A DNA stretch of 64,000 bases from GWF2-38-10 sp964527595 (GCA_964527595.1 CAZGPI010000004.1:24986-88985), one strand, 5' to 3'; counted from the first letter of the stretch, positions 24,351-34,287 are shown. The notes: generated by a model not told the origin, from the sequence alone. Numbers and translations are program-made.

Positions 24351-26789
24351 TTACGCAAGTTTAATGGTCGTTGGACCCGTTATTTCTGGCTGTTTCTTTT
24401 TCGGTTTTTTTCTTTTGGAAAGCTCACGTTGTTTTTTGTGTTCTGTGATCGCTTCAGAAACTTTAAAATAAGGATCTTCTTTAATACGAACACTCTTTGG
24501 GGATTCTTTTCCATAGGCAAAGTCGTCGATTGGTCTAAATATTCCCTTAGAGCTATCAGTAAATGCTTGTTTTGCCGATTGATTGTTTGGTTTAAAGAAC
24601 CAACGCTGTATTGGATCACGCTCTTTTGCAAGTGGATCATTGCTCATCATTTGATACTTTGCATAATCAATTTTGAGTTGAGAATATTCATCGGTACCAC
24701 CTTCAAATTTTGGCTTGATAATACTTGGACGAATAAAGACATATAAATTTGTTTCGGTATGAGTTTTCGTTTTATTTTTGAAAAGTGATCCGATAATCGG
24801 AAGATCTCCTAAAATTGGAGTCTTATAAATATCATCAGTGTCTTTTCCTTTAGTTAAACCACCAAGAACAAGAACCTCTCCAGTGTAAAGAGATGTGCGC
24901 GTGTTTATCGAACGATTTAATATGATTGGCTGGCCAGCTAATGGATCGCCCTGGAACTCATCAATTGTTATTTCAACAACCAAATCGACAATACCATCAA
25001 GATTGATTCTTGGGGTAATTTTCACCGTATTTTTTGCTTCAACCTTATCTCTTTTTTGCACAGAAGTTTCACCCTTTTTTGATTCAAGTGCACCAGCAAC
25101 AAGAGTTGTCGACTTGACCTCAACGGTACACGGTTGATTGTTGTTGGCAACAATGTAGGGTTGAGAAATGATATGTTGGTTATCAATACTGTAACGTGCT
25201 TTAATAAGTGTCCATGGGTCGGCTGACTCTCCCAGTGCTATAAATGATGGACTTTGGGTGCCCTCATAGGTGTCTTGAGCTAATTGGGTGTATACTTTTG
25301 CATTCTTAGTAACATCGGTTGAATTTGCTGGCTTAGCTGAGCTTAAGTTCATAAATTCTATATTGTTTATGCCAGCCCAAGTGTGACTTTCTGGCCCGCC
25401 TGGCCGTCCTTTAAAACCCCACGTTTGCGCGCCAAGTTGCCGTTGAATATCGGTACTAATATTGACAATCATAACTTCGAGAGCAACTTGAGGTTGAGGC
25501 TTATCAAGCTTTTCAATAAATTTTACCAGTCGCTTCCAATCATCTTTGTTGCTTGCAATAATAAGTCGATTCCCGCCACCTCGCTCAGTACCACCTTCGC
25601 CAGTTGTTTTTTCGGCCGATATAATAACATCTTCAAAAAACTTATATTCACCAATAACAGGTGTTTTTTCGCTACCTGCCGGAGATTTTATAATTCCCTC
25701 AAGAATAGGCTTAAGCGACTCTGCCTTAGAGTACCGGAGTTCATAAAGATGAAGGCGTGATTCTGCATTTCCAAGTGGAACATCAAGATGCTTGTAAATA
25801 AACTCAGTAATTTTATCAAGATTTTTTTCAGTACCAAGCAAGATTAAACTGTTTTTGGCAGGATCAGGATAAATTTTTGTACCCGATGAAAAGTAGGTGC
25901 GTTCTTGTTGGCTAGAGGGGCCAACAAATCTGATTGTTTTTTCTTCCTTTTCAAGTTGAAGAATGTCTTTAAACAGCCCATATATCGTATCAGCATTTGC
26001 ATGCCTTAGAGGAATTATCTTTATTTGTTCTCGCAAACCACCAAGATCAAGTTCTGTTAATATGCGCATGGCCGCCTTGATGTTAAAACACTGATCCTTG
26101 ATAATACAGCAATTAAGATCTGTATTAATAAGAATTCCTTTTTCATCAAGCATCGATTTTAAAATTCCCTGGGCAATTTCTGCTTTAATGTTTTTAAAGA
26201 AATAAATATAGCGAACAATAAGATCACTTGCCGGAAGGTCATCTGGTTCGGTTCCGGTTCCTGATGAATATGATGGTAATGGTTCAAAGCCATTGTCTTT
26301 GGAAGGAACAACGCGGTGAACAAGCCCAACCTTAATAATACTAAAACCATTCATTTCAAGCAGTGTTAATAAAACATTCCACGCACGTCCAAGCGTTAAA
26401 GGATTTCGCGTAGAGAGCGTTACCTTTGTTGCCTCAAGATCTTTATGCGGAATAAGATTGATTTTCTTTTGTTCGCCAAGGTAATTAACAATACTTAAAA
26501 GCGATGCATTTTCAAAGTTTAGATAAATTGATGGCTCTTCTTTTCCATTTTTTTCGTCTTTTATTTCTTTAGGTTCGAGAAGCTCTGCTCCTGGGATTGC
26601 TTTTTTGGCAACCGAAGTTAGTGGGGATTGGATTGTCTTTACCGTTAGGTCAGGATTGGGAATTTGCAGGCTAATATTAACATTTGAAGCCTCTTGCGCC
26701 TGCGATAAAGGTGAATAGATCGCACCAAGCAAAAGAAGTGGAACTTTTAGCAGAAGGTTTTTGAAAAAAATTTTATTTTTTATTATCAT
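24351..26789 (-). CDS. Secretin, GspD/PilQ family (second copy)
   Basis: An 812-residue outer-membrane secretin. The signal peptide covers about 1-31 (ends PLSQAQ). An N0-like domain (about 88-165) and ring-building N-domains follow (one includes NSLILLGTEKNLDKI). The C-terminal secretin domain carries the family signature near VLGGLTKGK and TPILGDLPIIGSLFK. The tail beyond the domain (about 170 residues) is Lys-rich. Both secretins end with a DPI-x-x-WFF motif and a later K-x-DPYF/DPYY motif. It is the last gene of the gspC-D-L-M-D run, 26 nt after the GspM-like gene, and it lacks a clear ribosome binding site. It forms the outer-membrane pore of a type II secretion or pilus system. Confidence 0.92.
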   Translation of the reverse strand: MIIKNKIFFKNLLLKVPLLLLGAIYSPLSQAQEASNVNISLQIPNPDLTVKTIQSPLTSVAKKAIPGAELLEPKEIKDEKNGKEEPSIYLNFENASLLSIVNYLGEQKKINLIPHKDLEATKVTLSTRNPLTLGRAWNVLLTLLEMNGFSIIKVGLVHRVVPSKDNGFEPLPSYSSGTGTEPDDLPASDLIVRYIYFFKNIKAEIAQGILKSMLDEKGILINTDLNCCIIKDQCFNIKAAMRILTELDLGGLREQIKIIPLRHANADTIYGLFKDILQLEKEEKTIRFVGPSSQQERTYFSSGTKIYPDPAKNSLILLGTEKNLDKITEFIYKHLDVPLGNAESRLHLYELRYSKAESLKPILEGIIKSPAGSEKTPVIGEYKFFEDVIISAEKTTGEGGTERGGGNRLIIASNKDDWKRLVKFIEKLDKPQPQVALEVMIVNISTDIQRQLGAQTWGFKGRPGGPESHTWAGINNIEFMNLSSAKPANSTDVTKNAKVYTQLAQDTYEGTQSPSFIALGESADPWTLIKARYSIDNQHIISQPYIVANNNQPCTVEVKSTTLVAGALESKKGETSVQKRDKVEAKNTVKITPRINLDGIVDLVVEITIDEFQGDPLAGQPIILNRSINTRTSLYTGEVLVLGGLTKGKDTDDIYKTPILGDLPIIGSLFKNKTKTHTETNLYVFIRPSIIKPKFEGGTDEYSQLKIDYAKYQMMSNDPLAKERDPIQRWFFKPNNQSAKQAFTDSSKGIFRPIDDFAYGKESPKSVRIKEDPYFKVSEAITEHKKQRELSKRKKPKKKQPEITGPTTIKLA

Positions 26790-26815
26790 AGGGGTAATGC
26801 TCCACGCTTAATATA

Positions 26816-27376
26816 TTAGAGGCCCTTCTGTTCAAAGCCTTTTTTCATATTTTTTGTAGCAATTGTTATATCAAAGCTGATTTTTTTGTCACCTTCATTT
26901 TTAGTGGTGAGATCTTTGATATAAACAATGTCTTTTTTATCTAAGGCAATAAGAACATTAACAAGCTTTTCTGTTGTTTGTTTTTTAAATGTTGCAGCAA
27001 GAACAACCTCATCAAAGCGATCATTTGATTCTTCAACTCGTGACGTCCAACCAGGTTCTGCGACAAGTCCTTGTTCTTTGCAAAACGTTTCGAAAAAGCT
27101 TTTAATGGTAAAATCTTTGTTTTGGTCAAAAAGTTCTTGTATGCGCCTTGCTTCAATTTGCATATGTTCATTATCGGCAAGAATTTTGGTTGATTTTTTT
27201 GAAAGCGTTTCAATTTTTTTGATTTCTAGAAGCAGCTCATTGCTTTCTAAATAGATCCAATAAATCATTCCGCCCGCAACCAGGCAAACACCACAAAGAA
27301 ACGCAAGAAGATATTGTTGAATTTGCTTTTTACTAAGCTCTTGAAGCGTGGTGGCTATTTTTATAAAAAGTTCCAT
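26816..27376 (-). CDS. GspM/PilO-like inner-membrane protein
   Basis: A 186-residue bitopic protein. A short cytoplasmic N-terminus is followed by one membrane segment (about 23-43), a periplasmic coiled coil (about 45-90) and a ferredoxin-like domain with alternating strands. This is the shape of PilO and GspM, which pair with the PilN part of the upstream gene. It starts 3 nt after that gene and is followed by the second secretin. Sequence identity in this family is low, so the call rests on topology and operon position. Confidence 0.7.
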   Translation of the reverse strand: MELFIKIATTLQELSKKQIQQYLLAFLCGVCLVAGGMIYWIYLESNELLLEIKKIETLSKKSTKILADNEHMQIEARRIQELFDQNKDFTIKSFFETFCKEQGLVAEPGWTSRVEESNDRFDEVVLAATFKKQTTEKLVNVLIALDKKDIVYIKDLTTKNEGDKKISFDITIATKNMKKGFEQKGL

Positions 27377-27379
27377 AGG

Positions 27380-29068
27380 TTACTTTTCTTTTGTATTTAT
27401 TTTTAACTTAACAGGGAACCTTATGCCCTTTTCTTCGGCTGGTGTGGTGTTAATAGTGTCTTCAACTAGGGTGAAAAAAGTAGATTCTTTAAATCTGGCT
27501 TCAAGTGGTGCCCAATCGCTAAAATGGAATCCGCTGCCGCGTTTTGATTTAAAAAACCCTTCAACCGAGACGCGTATTTCACCTTTTTCTTTGGTGTTCA
27601 TGTTTACTTCAATGATATTAACTTCGCTTAAATGCTTCTCGATAATGGTTGTTATTTCAAGGAGTATGGTAAGAGGATTCATGCGATGCTCGGATGAAAA
27701 CGAAGACCAAAGGTCAGACTTTTCATTTAAAACTTTTTCAGCTTCTTTGACCATTGCGGCAAGTGTTAATTTTTTTGCCTGCTTTTCTTTTGGCAATATT
27801 GCTTTCAATTGAACAACCGCTGCATTATTTGCGTTATTCACTGCATCTTTTAGCGTATTAAGCTGGAGATAACCATTAAACCCGATTGTCCCTAGTAATG
27901 TTACCAGAATCAATGCCGTGGTAATAACTTGTTTTGCTATAATTGAATGACGCGCAAGCACAAACATTTTGCGCCGCAAATCAAATGCCGCTTGTTGTAC
28001 CGATGGGTTTGCTGTCCCTAGCGCTACGGTATAACTGCTCCAGTCAATCATCGTATCATTAATGTCGTTTTTAATATTTCGCGTGGTGAGTAGCTTTTTA
28101 CAATCAAATGCCTCACATGGTATTTGCAATGTATCGCTACTAAATTTCATGAGGCCTTGGATATTGATGATCTTGCCGATAAAAAGCAACTTGCCAATGC
28201 CCTCATAAAAATTGAGTTTGATGCTAAATGAATTGAGGGTAAATTGTATGTCATTAAAAAAATTAATAAAATGTTTTTGGGCAACGCGATTATACGCTTC
28301 ATCGTTTGAAACAGCAATACCATGAATTTGCAGCTTTTTTTGAACGTCTTCAATGGTAATACCAAGCTCATCACTTATACCCTTTATAACGTTCGTCATG
28401 CCACGAGGAATACTTCGCGTTAAGCGTAATTCGCCGCTCTGCAAAAAAGCAATGCGCGTGGACATTGCGCCAACGTCAACTAAGGCACTTGCATTAGGAA
28501 TGCTTTTATAATCAGGGATTTGTTGATAAAGCCCATAGGCAGAAAATAAATCAATGGTGATACTTGTTGGCTCAATATTTGCTTGTTTATAAACATCAAG
28601 AACTGACTGAAGATCTTGATAGCGAACCGCAGCAACCAAAAGCTGTGCCGACTGCTTACTTGTATCTTCCTTGGTTATGATAAAATCGATAACCGCTTCA
28701 TCTACCGAAAAAGGAAGCATCGACTCTATTTCATATCCCAATACCATTCTAATTTTTTCTGGATCGATAAAAGGAACCTGTAATTCCTTAAACGTAACAA
28801 TTGAGGCTGGTATAGCCGCTCGTATTTGATGATACCTTTTCAGCGGGGCCATGATTTTTTTTACTGCATCTGCTGCTCTTTTTGTGTATGTTTCTTCAGG
28901 ACCTGCTTCAATTGGTTGGTTATTGAGTAACTCAATGATGGTTTTTGAACTTTTTGCGTAAACGCATGCAATTTTTACATTATCTTCTTGAATTGTTATC
29001 CCAACAATACGTCGTGCAATTAGTCGTCTTTGGCCTATTTTTTCTGGTAAAAAAATTTCAGCAATCAT
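27380..29068 (-). CDS. GspL-like protein (PilM-PilN fusion)
   Basis: A 562-residue protein joining an actin-like PilM domain (about 15-365; VDVGAMSTRIAFLQSG is the phosphate-2-like motif and IPRGMTNVI follows) to a PilN segment, with a membrane helix at about 385-405, a coiled coil and a periplasmic ferredoxin-like domain. That is the GspL arrangement of type II secretion systems, where the cytoplasmic part recruits the GspE ATPase. Its ATGA overlaps the end of the first secretin by 4 nt, implying translational coupling. The matching ATPase (GspE) is not in the window. Confidence 0.85.
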   Translation of the reverse strand: MIAEIFLPEKIGQRRLIARRIVGITIQEDNVKIACVYAKSSKTIIELLNNQPIEAGPEETYTKRAADAVKKIMAPLKRYHQIRAAIPASIVTFKELQVPFIDPEKIRMVLGYEIESMLPFSVDEAVIDFIITKEDTSKQSAQLLVAAVRYQDLQSVLDVYKQANIEPTSITIDLFSAYGLYQQIPDYKSIPNASALVDVGAMSTRIAFLQSGELRLTRSIPRGMTNVIKGISDELGITIEDVQKKLQIHGIAVSNDEAYNRVAQKHFINFFNDIQFTLNSFSIKLNFYEGIGKLLFIGKIINIQGLMKFSSDTLQIPCEAFDCKKLLTTRNIKNDINDTMIDWSSYTVALGTANPSVQQAAFDLRRKMFVLARHSIIAKQVITTALILVTLLGTIGFNGYLQLNTLKDAVNNANNAAVVQLKAILPKEKQAKKLTLAAMVKEAEKVLNEKSDLWSSFSSEHRMNPLTILLEITTIIEKHLSEVNIIEVNMNTKEKGEIRVSVEGFFKSKRGSGFHFSDWAPLEARFKESTFFTLVEDTINTTPAEEKGIRFPVKLKINTKEK

Positions 29069-32004
29069 GCCATACCCCTCCTATCAAAATGTGATGCATT
29101 ATTGACCATGGCCGGGTTGTTGGATAAAAATTCTTTTAATCTATTTCGCTTGTTAACATCAACGGTCAGCGCCTGACCTTGTGATCTTACTGGTGGCTCA
29201 ACTTGATGTTGCTGGAGCGCTTCAGCTTTTGTGCTGATAAAGTTTTTAAAGGTTGCTTGTTTATCATCAACTTCTGGCAATATTTCTTGATTTGATAAAA
29301 TTTGATCGTTGCTAGGAATTGCAGTTGGTTCTGGAATTTGTGTAATCAATTCTTTTATTTGAGTTCTTTTTTCTTGATCGATGTTTGATGCTTCGATTAA
29401 TGGTTCTGGTGTTGAGGGCACTTGGGCACTGAGCAAGTTTTTCATTCCGTCTCGCATTTGCCCCATTTGCAGATTTTCGGCTATTTGTGGCGAAAGTGGT
29501 TTGGGCAAATCTTCCGAGAGGACTGGTGGAGCTACTGTTTTTGCCCCTGTTTCTTTAAGCTCATCTTCCTTTTGTTGGCGATATGTTTGAGTTCTATAAT
29601 AAGGATCATTTTTAATGTCAACGGTTGTTGGTTGATAGCGTGCATTAGCAAAATCAATAACCTTATGCGAGTAGTTTTCTTTTTCTGAATTAAAGAACCA
29701 ATTGTGAATAGGATCAGGTGTCTTCTTTGTTTGAATCGAACTTTCGATACTATCGGTTACATCATGCAGCTTCATTTTTGTATACAATCCCATGCCCGGT
29801 AATTGACGAGGTTTAACAATGGTAGGGCACAAGAAAATAAAGAGATATTCTTTTTTAATAGCCCGTTGCTGTGATTTGAAAAGCCATCCTAAAATAGGTA
29901 AATCACCAAGTAAGGGAGTCTTCCATTTGCTTTCAGATACGGACGTTTTGACAAATCCACCGAGAACTAAGACTTGGCCATCGGCCACGGTAACATTTGT
30001 ATCCAATGTTTTTTCGCTCGTTTGGTTTGCGGTAGCTCCAAATTCATTAATTTCGGTGTGTATATGCATGCCGATAACACCATCAATGTTAATTTGAGGG
30101 GTAATTTCTAGCTTTGTTGCAGCCGTAGCCTGCGCATAACCTTTTAGCCCTGACGTTCCCCCGTCTTCTTGTACAACACGCTCAGTGCTACCAACCGTTA
30201 CAGTTGCTTTTGTTTTATTTATCGCAGTAATAAATGGTTGTGACAAAATAGAGGCATTCGTTTGCGTTTTAAGCATATTAAAAACACCCCAAATATTGTT
30301 TTTTCCGCCAAAAGTAAGGGCTGTAAGACCTTGCGCTGATGCTATTTGTGTAATCATGTTACCAAGAAGGCTAGATGGCGGAAGATTGGTATTTAGCGTC
30401 CCATCGGCATTTTTTGGATAGTCAAGGATTGGGGAATTTCCCAACGGCGCCGATTGAAACCCAATATTTTGGCCAAGCGTATTGCTTTTTTTAAGGCGAA
30501 CAGCCCCGCCAATATTCTTATTATCATCAATCGTAACCGTTACAATAAGCGTTTCAATGGCAACCTGTGGTTGAGGCTTATCAAGATCCTTGATGGTTTG
30601 TTTGAGCAATTTCCAGTCAACTTTATCGGAGCTTGAAACAATTAGTCGGTTACCATCTTTGTCGACTTTGAAATTCATTTTCTTAAAGTATTTAACACCG
30701 CCTCGAATGGCGCCATATTTTGCAGCAGCCTGCCCAGTAGCAGAATCACCAGCTTGGGTAACCTCATTTAAAATATCGGCAATTTGGCTTGCATCAGTAT
30801 ATTGAAGTTCAAAAACGTGGAGCGGGGATTTTGCATCTTGCAATTCGGTATCGAGATGATTAATGATAAATTCTTCAATTTTTTTAATAGGTTTTGGATT
30901 ACCAAGCAAAATTAATGAATTTGTCCGTTCTTCAGCAATAATGCGCGTTCCTGGTGGAAAAAATTGCGCACCGCCTTCGGCCGTTTTTCCTAAAAGGCGA
31001 GCGAGCGGGCTAACTTCCGGTTGTTTTATGATTGTATCAAGGAGCGTTTTAACGTCGATAGCATTAGCCGTTTTTAAATGCATGACGGTTACCGTTTCTG
31101 CCGTTCCCATTTGATCAAGTTCCTGCAAAACACGAACGGCCGTTTTGATGTTAAAGCATTTATCGGTAATAATCATGCCATTAACATCTTTTACTTCAAC
31201 CACCGTTCCTTTATCGCTAAGCATGCTTTGAATAAGATCCTTCATATTGGCGACTTGAAGATTTGTAAGCAACATAACGTAACGTATGTTCGAATCATTA
31301 TCAGGAATTTTGTCGACTGGAATGTTAATATACGCTGGTAAAGGTTGCATTGCTTTTTTGTCTTTAGAGACAACCTTATATACATCACCAACCTGAACAA
31401 TACTAAATCCCGCCATTTCAATAACGGTCAAAAAGACGTTCCACGCACCTTCAACCGAAAGTGGTTCACGAATGGTTAACGATATTTTATTCCCCTCAAT
31501 TCCCTTGTCGGTAATGAGGTTAAGCTTTTTTATCTCAGCCATATAATTGATGAAATTCGAAAGTTCTGTATTGTCAAAATTGAGATATATGTCTTTGGCT
31601 TCTTCTTGATTCACCACTTCTTGTTGACCCATTAGAGGAACAGGTATTAATTGTTCTGTTGGAAAATTTTCGGTTGGAGCAAGAATTGCATCAAGACCTT
31701 GTGTTGGTTGTGCTGGAATTGTAGTTGCGGGCTCAGGAATTGCTATTGGAGCTTGGGCCTGGGCAACTAATGTTGGGGTGCCCGTCTGAGGAGGAAGAGC
31801 ATCTTGAAATGCTTGAGGCATTTCGATTGGTGCTATTGATAAAGGCATGGCCTGTGGTTGTGCTATCGCCACAGCCTGCGGCATCGCTTCAGGTTCTATA
31901 TTAAGCGGCATCCCGGATAATTTATCCTGGATGATGGTTGTGTATGGGACGACAACCACGAAACATAAAAGGATTCCTCCGCGTATGTTCATAACTTTTC
32001 CCAT
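29065..32004 (-). CDS. gspD: Secretin GspD (first copy)
   Basis: A 979-residue secretin. The signal peptide is within the first 35 residues. A Pro/Ala/Gln-rich linker (about 35-135) precedes an N0 domain (DIYLNFDNTELSNFINYMAE onward), N1-N3 ring domains (NSLILLGNPKPIKKIEEF; QPQVAIETLIVTVT) and the secretin core with VLGGFVKTS and TPLLGDLPILGWLFK. About 230 residues follow the core, ending in a Gln/Pro-rich tail. It begins 15 nt after the GspC-like gene and overlaps the GspL-like gene by 4 nt. The ATG at 31992 is an alternative start. The GspC neighbour makes it the stronger candidate for the main type II pore. Confidence 0.93.
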   Translation of the reverse strand: MGKVMNIRGGILLCFVVVVPYTTIIQDKLSGMPLNIEPEAMPQAVAIAQPQAMPLSIAPIEMPQAFQDALPPQTGTPTLVAQAQAPIAIPEPATTIPAQPTQGLDAILAPTENFPTEQLIPVPLMGQQEVVNQEEAKDIYLNFDNTELSNFINYMAEIKKLNLITDKGIEGNKISLTIREPLSVEGAWNVFLTVIEMAGFSIVQVGDVYKVVSKDKKAMQPLPAYINIPVDKIPDNDSNIRYVMLLTNLQVANMKDLIQSMLSDKGTVVEVKDVNGMIITDKCFNIKTAVRVLQELDQMGTAETVTVMHLKTANAIDVKTLLDTIIKQPEVSPLARLLGKTAEGGAQFFPPGTRIIAEERTNSLILLGNPKPIKKIEEFIINHLDTELQDAKSPLHVFELQYTDASQIADILNEVTQAGDSATGQAAAKYGAIRGGVKYFKKMNFKVDKDGNRLIVSSSDKVDWKLLKQTIKDLDKPQPQVAIETLIVTVTIDDNKNIGGAVRLKKSNTLGQNIGFQSAPLGNSPILDYPKNADGTLNTNLPPSSLLGNMITQIASAQGLTALTFGGKNNIWGVFNMLKTQTNASILSQPFITAINKTKATVTVGSTERVVQEDGGTSGLKGYAQATAATKLEITPQINIDGVIGMHIHTEINEFGATANQTSEKTLDTNVTVADGQVLVLGGFVKTSVSESKWKTPLLGDLPILGWLFKSQQRAIKKEYLFIFLCPTIVKPRQLPGMGLYTKMKLHDVTDSIESSIQTKKTPDPIHNWFFNSEKENYSHKVIDFANARYQPTTVDIKNDPYYRTQTYRQQKEDELKETGAKTVAPPVLSEDLPKPLSPQIAENLQMGQMRDGMKNLLSAQVPSTPEPLIEASNIDQEKRTQIKELITQIPEPTAIPSNDQILSNQEILPEVDDKQATFKNFISTKAEALQQHQVEPPVRSQGQALTVDVNKRNRLKEFLSNNPAMVNNASHFDRRGMA

Positions 32005-32019
32005 CTTTCGTTAAGCCTT

Positions 32020-33150
32020 TTATCTTACTCGCGTATTGCGCAAGCGCGCATGCAGGTTTTCCAATAATCGTCTTCTAACATCCATTAATGTTTCTTTATC
32101 GCGTTGGTTTCCATGTTGTTTGGTGAAATCTCTAACCGTTTGTTCTCGCTGTTGAGGTCTACTCATCTTCAGCTCTTCGCCTGGTTTTGCTGTTTCTATT
32201 TTTCCCGTTGGTCCAATTATTTTTCTTGGTTTTTCGAATTTGGTTAATTTATAAGATATTGCTACATCTTTTCCTGCACGATTGAAAACAACGTTGATTA
32301 GGTCGCCAATTTTCATTGCACAAACATCATCATAAATTTTCATGCGCTCTTTTGTGTCGGTTGTTTTCAGGTTGTTAATTGAAACAACAATATCGTTTTC
32401 TATAAACCCAAGCATAGCGCCAACATCGTTTGCCGCCAACTTACCAATACGAACACCAATGGGGGCTCCCTGAACATAGGCCGTACCAATTATAGCTGCT
32501 CGTTCAATGAAATTTCCCAATGAGTCTACTTCTTCTTTAAATGTTGTTGGGTCTACTTCGTAGTTTTGGTCGTTAATTTTTTTGATGATTGATCGCCACT
32601 TTGATTCTGGTTCTGAAGGAAGATCATCCTTGCGAAGATAAAAGGTTTCATGCTGGCCGTTTGCACGGATAAAGATAATGCGATTGTGGGCAATCTTAAT
32701 AATTTGAGCATCTTTGATTTTTTCGCCCAAATGGTAAATGCCTTCTTTGCCAGCTTCATCTGCAATCATTGCAATGCTTTTATTTTCGTCAGCCGAAACG
32801 ATAAGCCCTTTAGTGGTAATGTTAAGAGGGGCAACAAAATCAATTTTTCTTATCTCTGGTGGTGGTATAAGAATGGGAGCTTTTGGTTCTGGAATCGGGG
32901 TAATGAAACTCTGCTTAACAATTCTTACTTCTGGTTGAACAAACGTACCAAAAATATCATTTTGGTATATTTTTTCCCAGGTTTTAATGGTTGCTGCTGG
33001 AGCTTCGGACTTTGGTTTTTGAACTTCATCGATCAATATTCGCTTTAGACGCAAAACAGGCGGCTCTTGTTTTAAAAGCGATCCCACAAAAAGCGTCAAA
33101 CAAAAAGTAACTAATAATGAACTATTTACTACCCACAGCCCTTGCGTCAT
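32020..33150 (-). CDS. gspC: GspC-like type II secretion protein (HR and PDZ domains)
   Basis: A 376-residue inner-membrane protein. One N-terminal membrane segment (about 8-26) is followed by a Pro-rich linker, a homology region of short strands (about 105-175; LNITTKGLIVSADENKSIAMI to HETFYL) that in GspC contacts the N0 domain of the secretin, and a PDZ-like domain (about 220-300; VGAMLGFIENDIVVSINN). The C-terminal 60 residues are very basic. The ATG at 33150 is 9 nt after AAAGGA; the TTG at 33156 is too close. It is the first gene of the operon, directly behind a good promoter at 33177-33206. Confidence 0.88.
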   Translation of the reverse strand: MTQGLWVVNSSLLVTFCLTLFVGSLLKQEPPVLRLKRILIDEVQKPKSEAPAATIKTWEKIYQNDIFGTFVQPEVRIVKQSFITPIPEPKAPILIPPPEIRKIDFVAPLNITTKGLIVSADENKSIAMIADEAGKEGIYHLGEKIKDAQIIKIAHNRIIFIRANGQHETFYLRKDDLPSEPESKWRSIIKKINDQNYEVDPTTFKEEVDSLGNFIERAAIIGTAYVQGAPIGVRIGKLAANDVGAMLGFIENDIVVSINNLKTTDTKERMKIYDDVCAMKIGDLINVVFNRAGKDVAISYKLTKFEKPRKIIGPTGKIETAKPGEELKMSRPQQREQTVRDFTKQHGNQRDKETLMDVRRRLLENLHARLRNTRVR

Positions 33151-33176
33151 AGCCAATCTTCCTTTTATAAACTATG

Positions 33177-33206
33177 AAGATACTTTCAAGTGACTCCTAC
33201 TGTCAA
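33177..33206 (-). promoter_or_regulatory. Sigma70-type promoter of the type II secretion operon
   Basis: On the minus strand a consensus TTGACA (33201-33206), an 18-nt spacer and TATCTT (33177-33182) lie 27 nt upstream of the gspC ATG at 33150. The distance leaves a short leader containing the AAAGGA ribosome binding site. Confidence 0.65.
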
Positions 33207-33235
33207 GCAAAACAAAGCTAAGATAGCCCTTTTGA

Positions 33236-34225
33236 TTACGGAGATGGAATGATTCTTAATATCTTCTGAATTATTGCCTCAGGAGTAATATTTTCGGCCT
33301 CTGCCTCATAGGTTAAAATTATCCTATGGCGTAAAACATCCGGGGCTACTGCCTTGACATCATCCGGGATCACAAAATGACGTTTTTTTATAAATGCATG
33401 TGCCTTAGCAGCGTTGGTAATTGCAAGCGTTGCTCGTGGCGAGGCTCCATACTCGATGTAGTGCTTAATATCGTCAAGATTATGTTCTTTTGGATTACGG
33501 GAAGCAAAAACAATATTTAGGATGTATTCAATAACCTTATCGTCGATATAAATCTGATTCACTAGTTTTTGCGCCGCCAAAATTTTTTCTTTTTCTATAA
33601 TTTTAAAAACTTTTTTTGGATCGGCAGCCTTGAGAATAATTTCTTTTTCTTCGGCCATTTTTGGATAGGTGATGATGAGCTTAAATAGAAAACGATCAAC
33701 CTGTGCCTCGGGAAGTCGATACGTTCCTTCTTGATCTATTGGATTCTGGGTTGCAAGCACAAAAAATGGCTCATCTAAATGGAAGGTTGTATCACCAATA
33801 GTCACTTGGTGTTCTTGCATAGCTTCCAAAAGTGCCGACTGAACTTTTGCCGGTGCACGATTGATTTCATCGGCCAAAATAAGATTGGCAAAAACAGGGC
33901 CCTTTTTTGTCTGAAAGTCCTGAGTTTTTGGATTATAAACGAGAGTCCCTATAAGGTCGGCCGGTAAAAGATCTGGGGTAAACTGAATGCGCTGAAAATG
34001 CAATCCGAGCGCTTGTGCGATAGTCTTAATAAGCATTGTTTTTGCAAGACCAGGAACGCCCTCTAATAAAACATGTCCATTACAAAGTAGCCCAATAAAA
34101 ATGCGGTCTATTATGTGATCTTGCCCGACAATTACCTTTTTTACTTCATTCTTAAGCGATTGCCATTCAATGTGTTTATCCTTAACCTGGTCGGCAATAA
34201 CCTGTGATGATGAAAGATCTTCCAT
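33236..34225 (-). CDS. MoxR-family AAA+ ATPase
   Basis: A 329-residue ATPase. Walker A is in LLEGVPGLAKT (about 53-63), Walker B in LILADEINRAP, with FVLATQNPIDQEGTYRLPEAQVDRFLF carrying sensor 1 and the family's PEAQ-DRF signature. The lid domain follows. MoxR proteins act as chaperones that activate enzymes or envelope complexes, generally with VWA-domain partners encoded next to them. No DUF58 or VWA partner is visible on either side here; the neighbours are gspC and a Sel1 protein. GTAGGAGC precedes the ATG. The partner may lie elsewhere in the genome. Confidence 0.92.
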   Translation of the reverse strand: MEDLSSSQVIADQVKDKHIEWQSLKNEVKKVIVGQDHIIDRIFIGLLCNGHVLLEGVPGLAKTMLIKTIAQALGLHFQRIQFTPDLLPADLIGTLVYNPKTQDFQTKKGPVFANLILADEINRAPAKVQSALLEAMQEHQVTIGDTTFHLDEPFFVLATQNPIDQEGTYRLPEAQVDRFLFKLIITYPKMAEEKEIILKAADPKKVFKIIEKEKILAAQKLVNQIYIDDKVIEYILNIVFASRNPKEHNLDDIKHYIEYGASPRATLAITNAAKAHAFIKKRHFVIPDDVKAVAPDVLRHRIILTYEAEAENITPEAIIQKILRIIPSP

Positions 34226-34287
34226 TCCTGCTCCTACTCTCAGCTAATAACGCTTGTTAATCGTTACGTAGACTCTAACCATTTATT

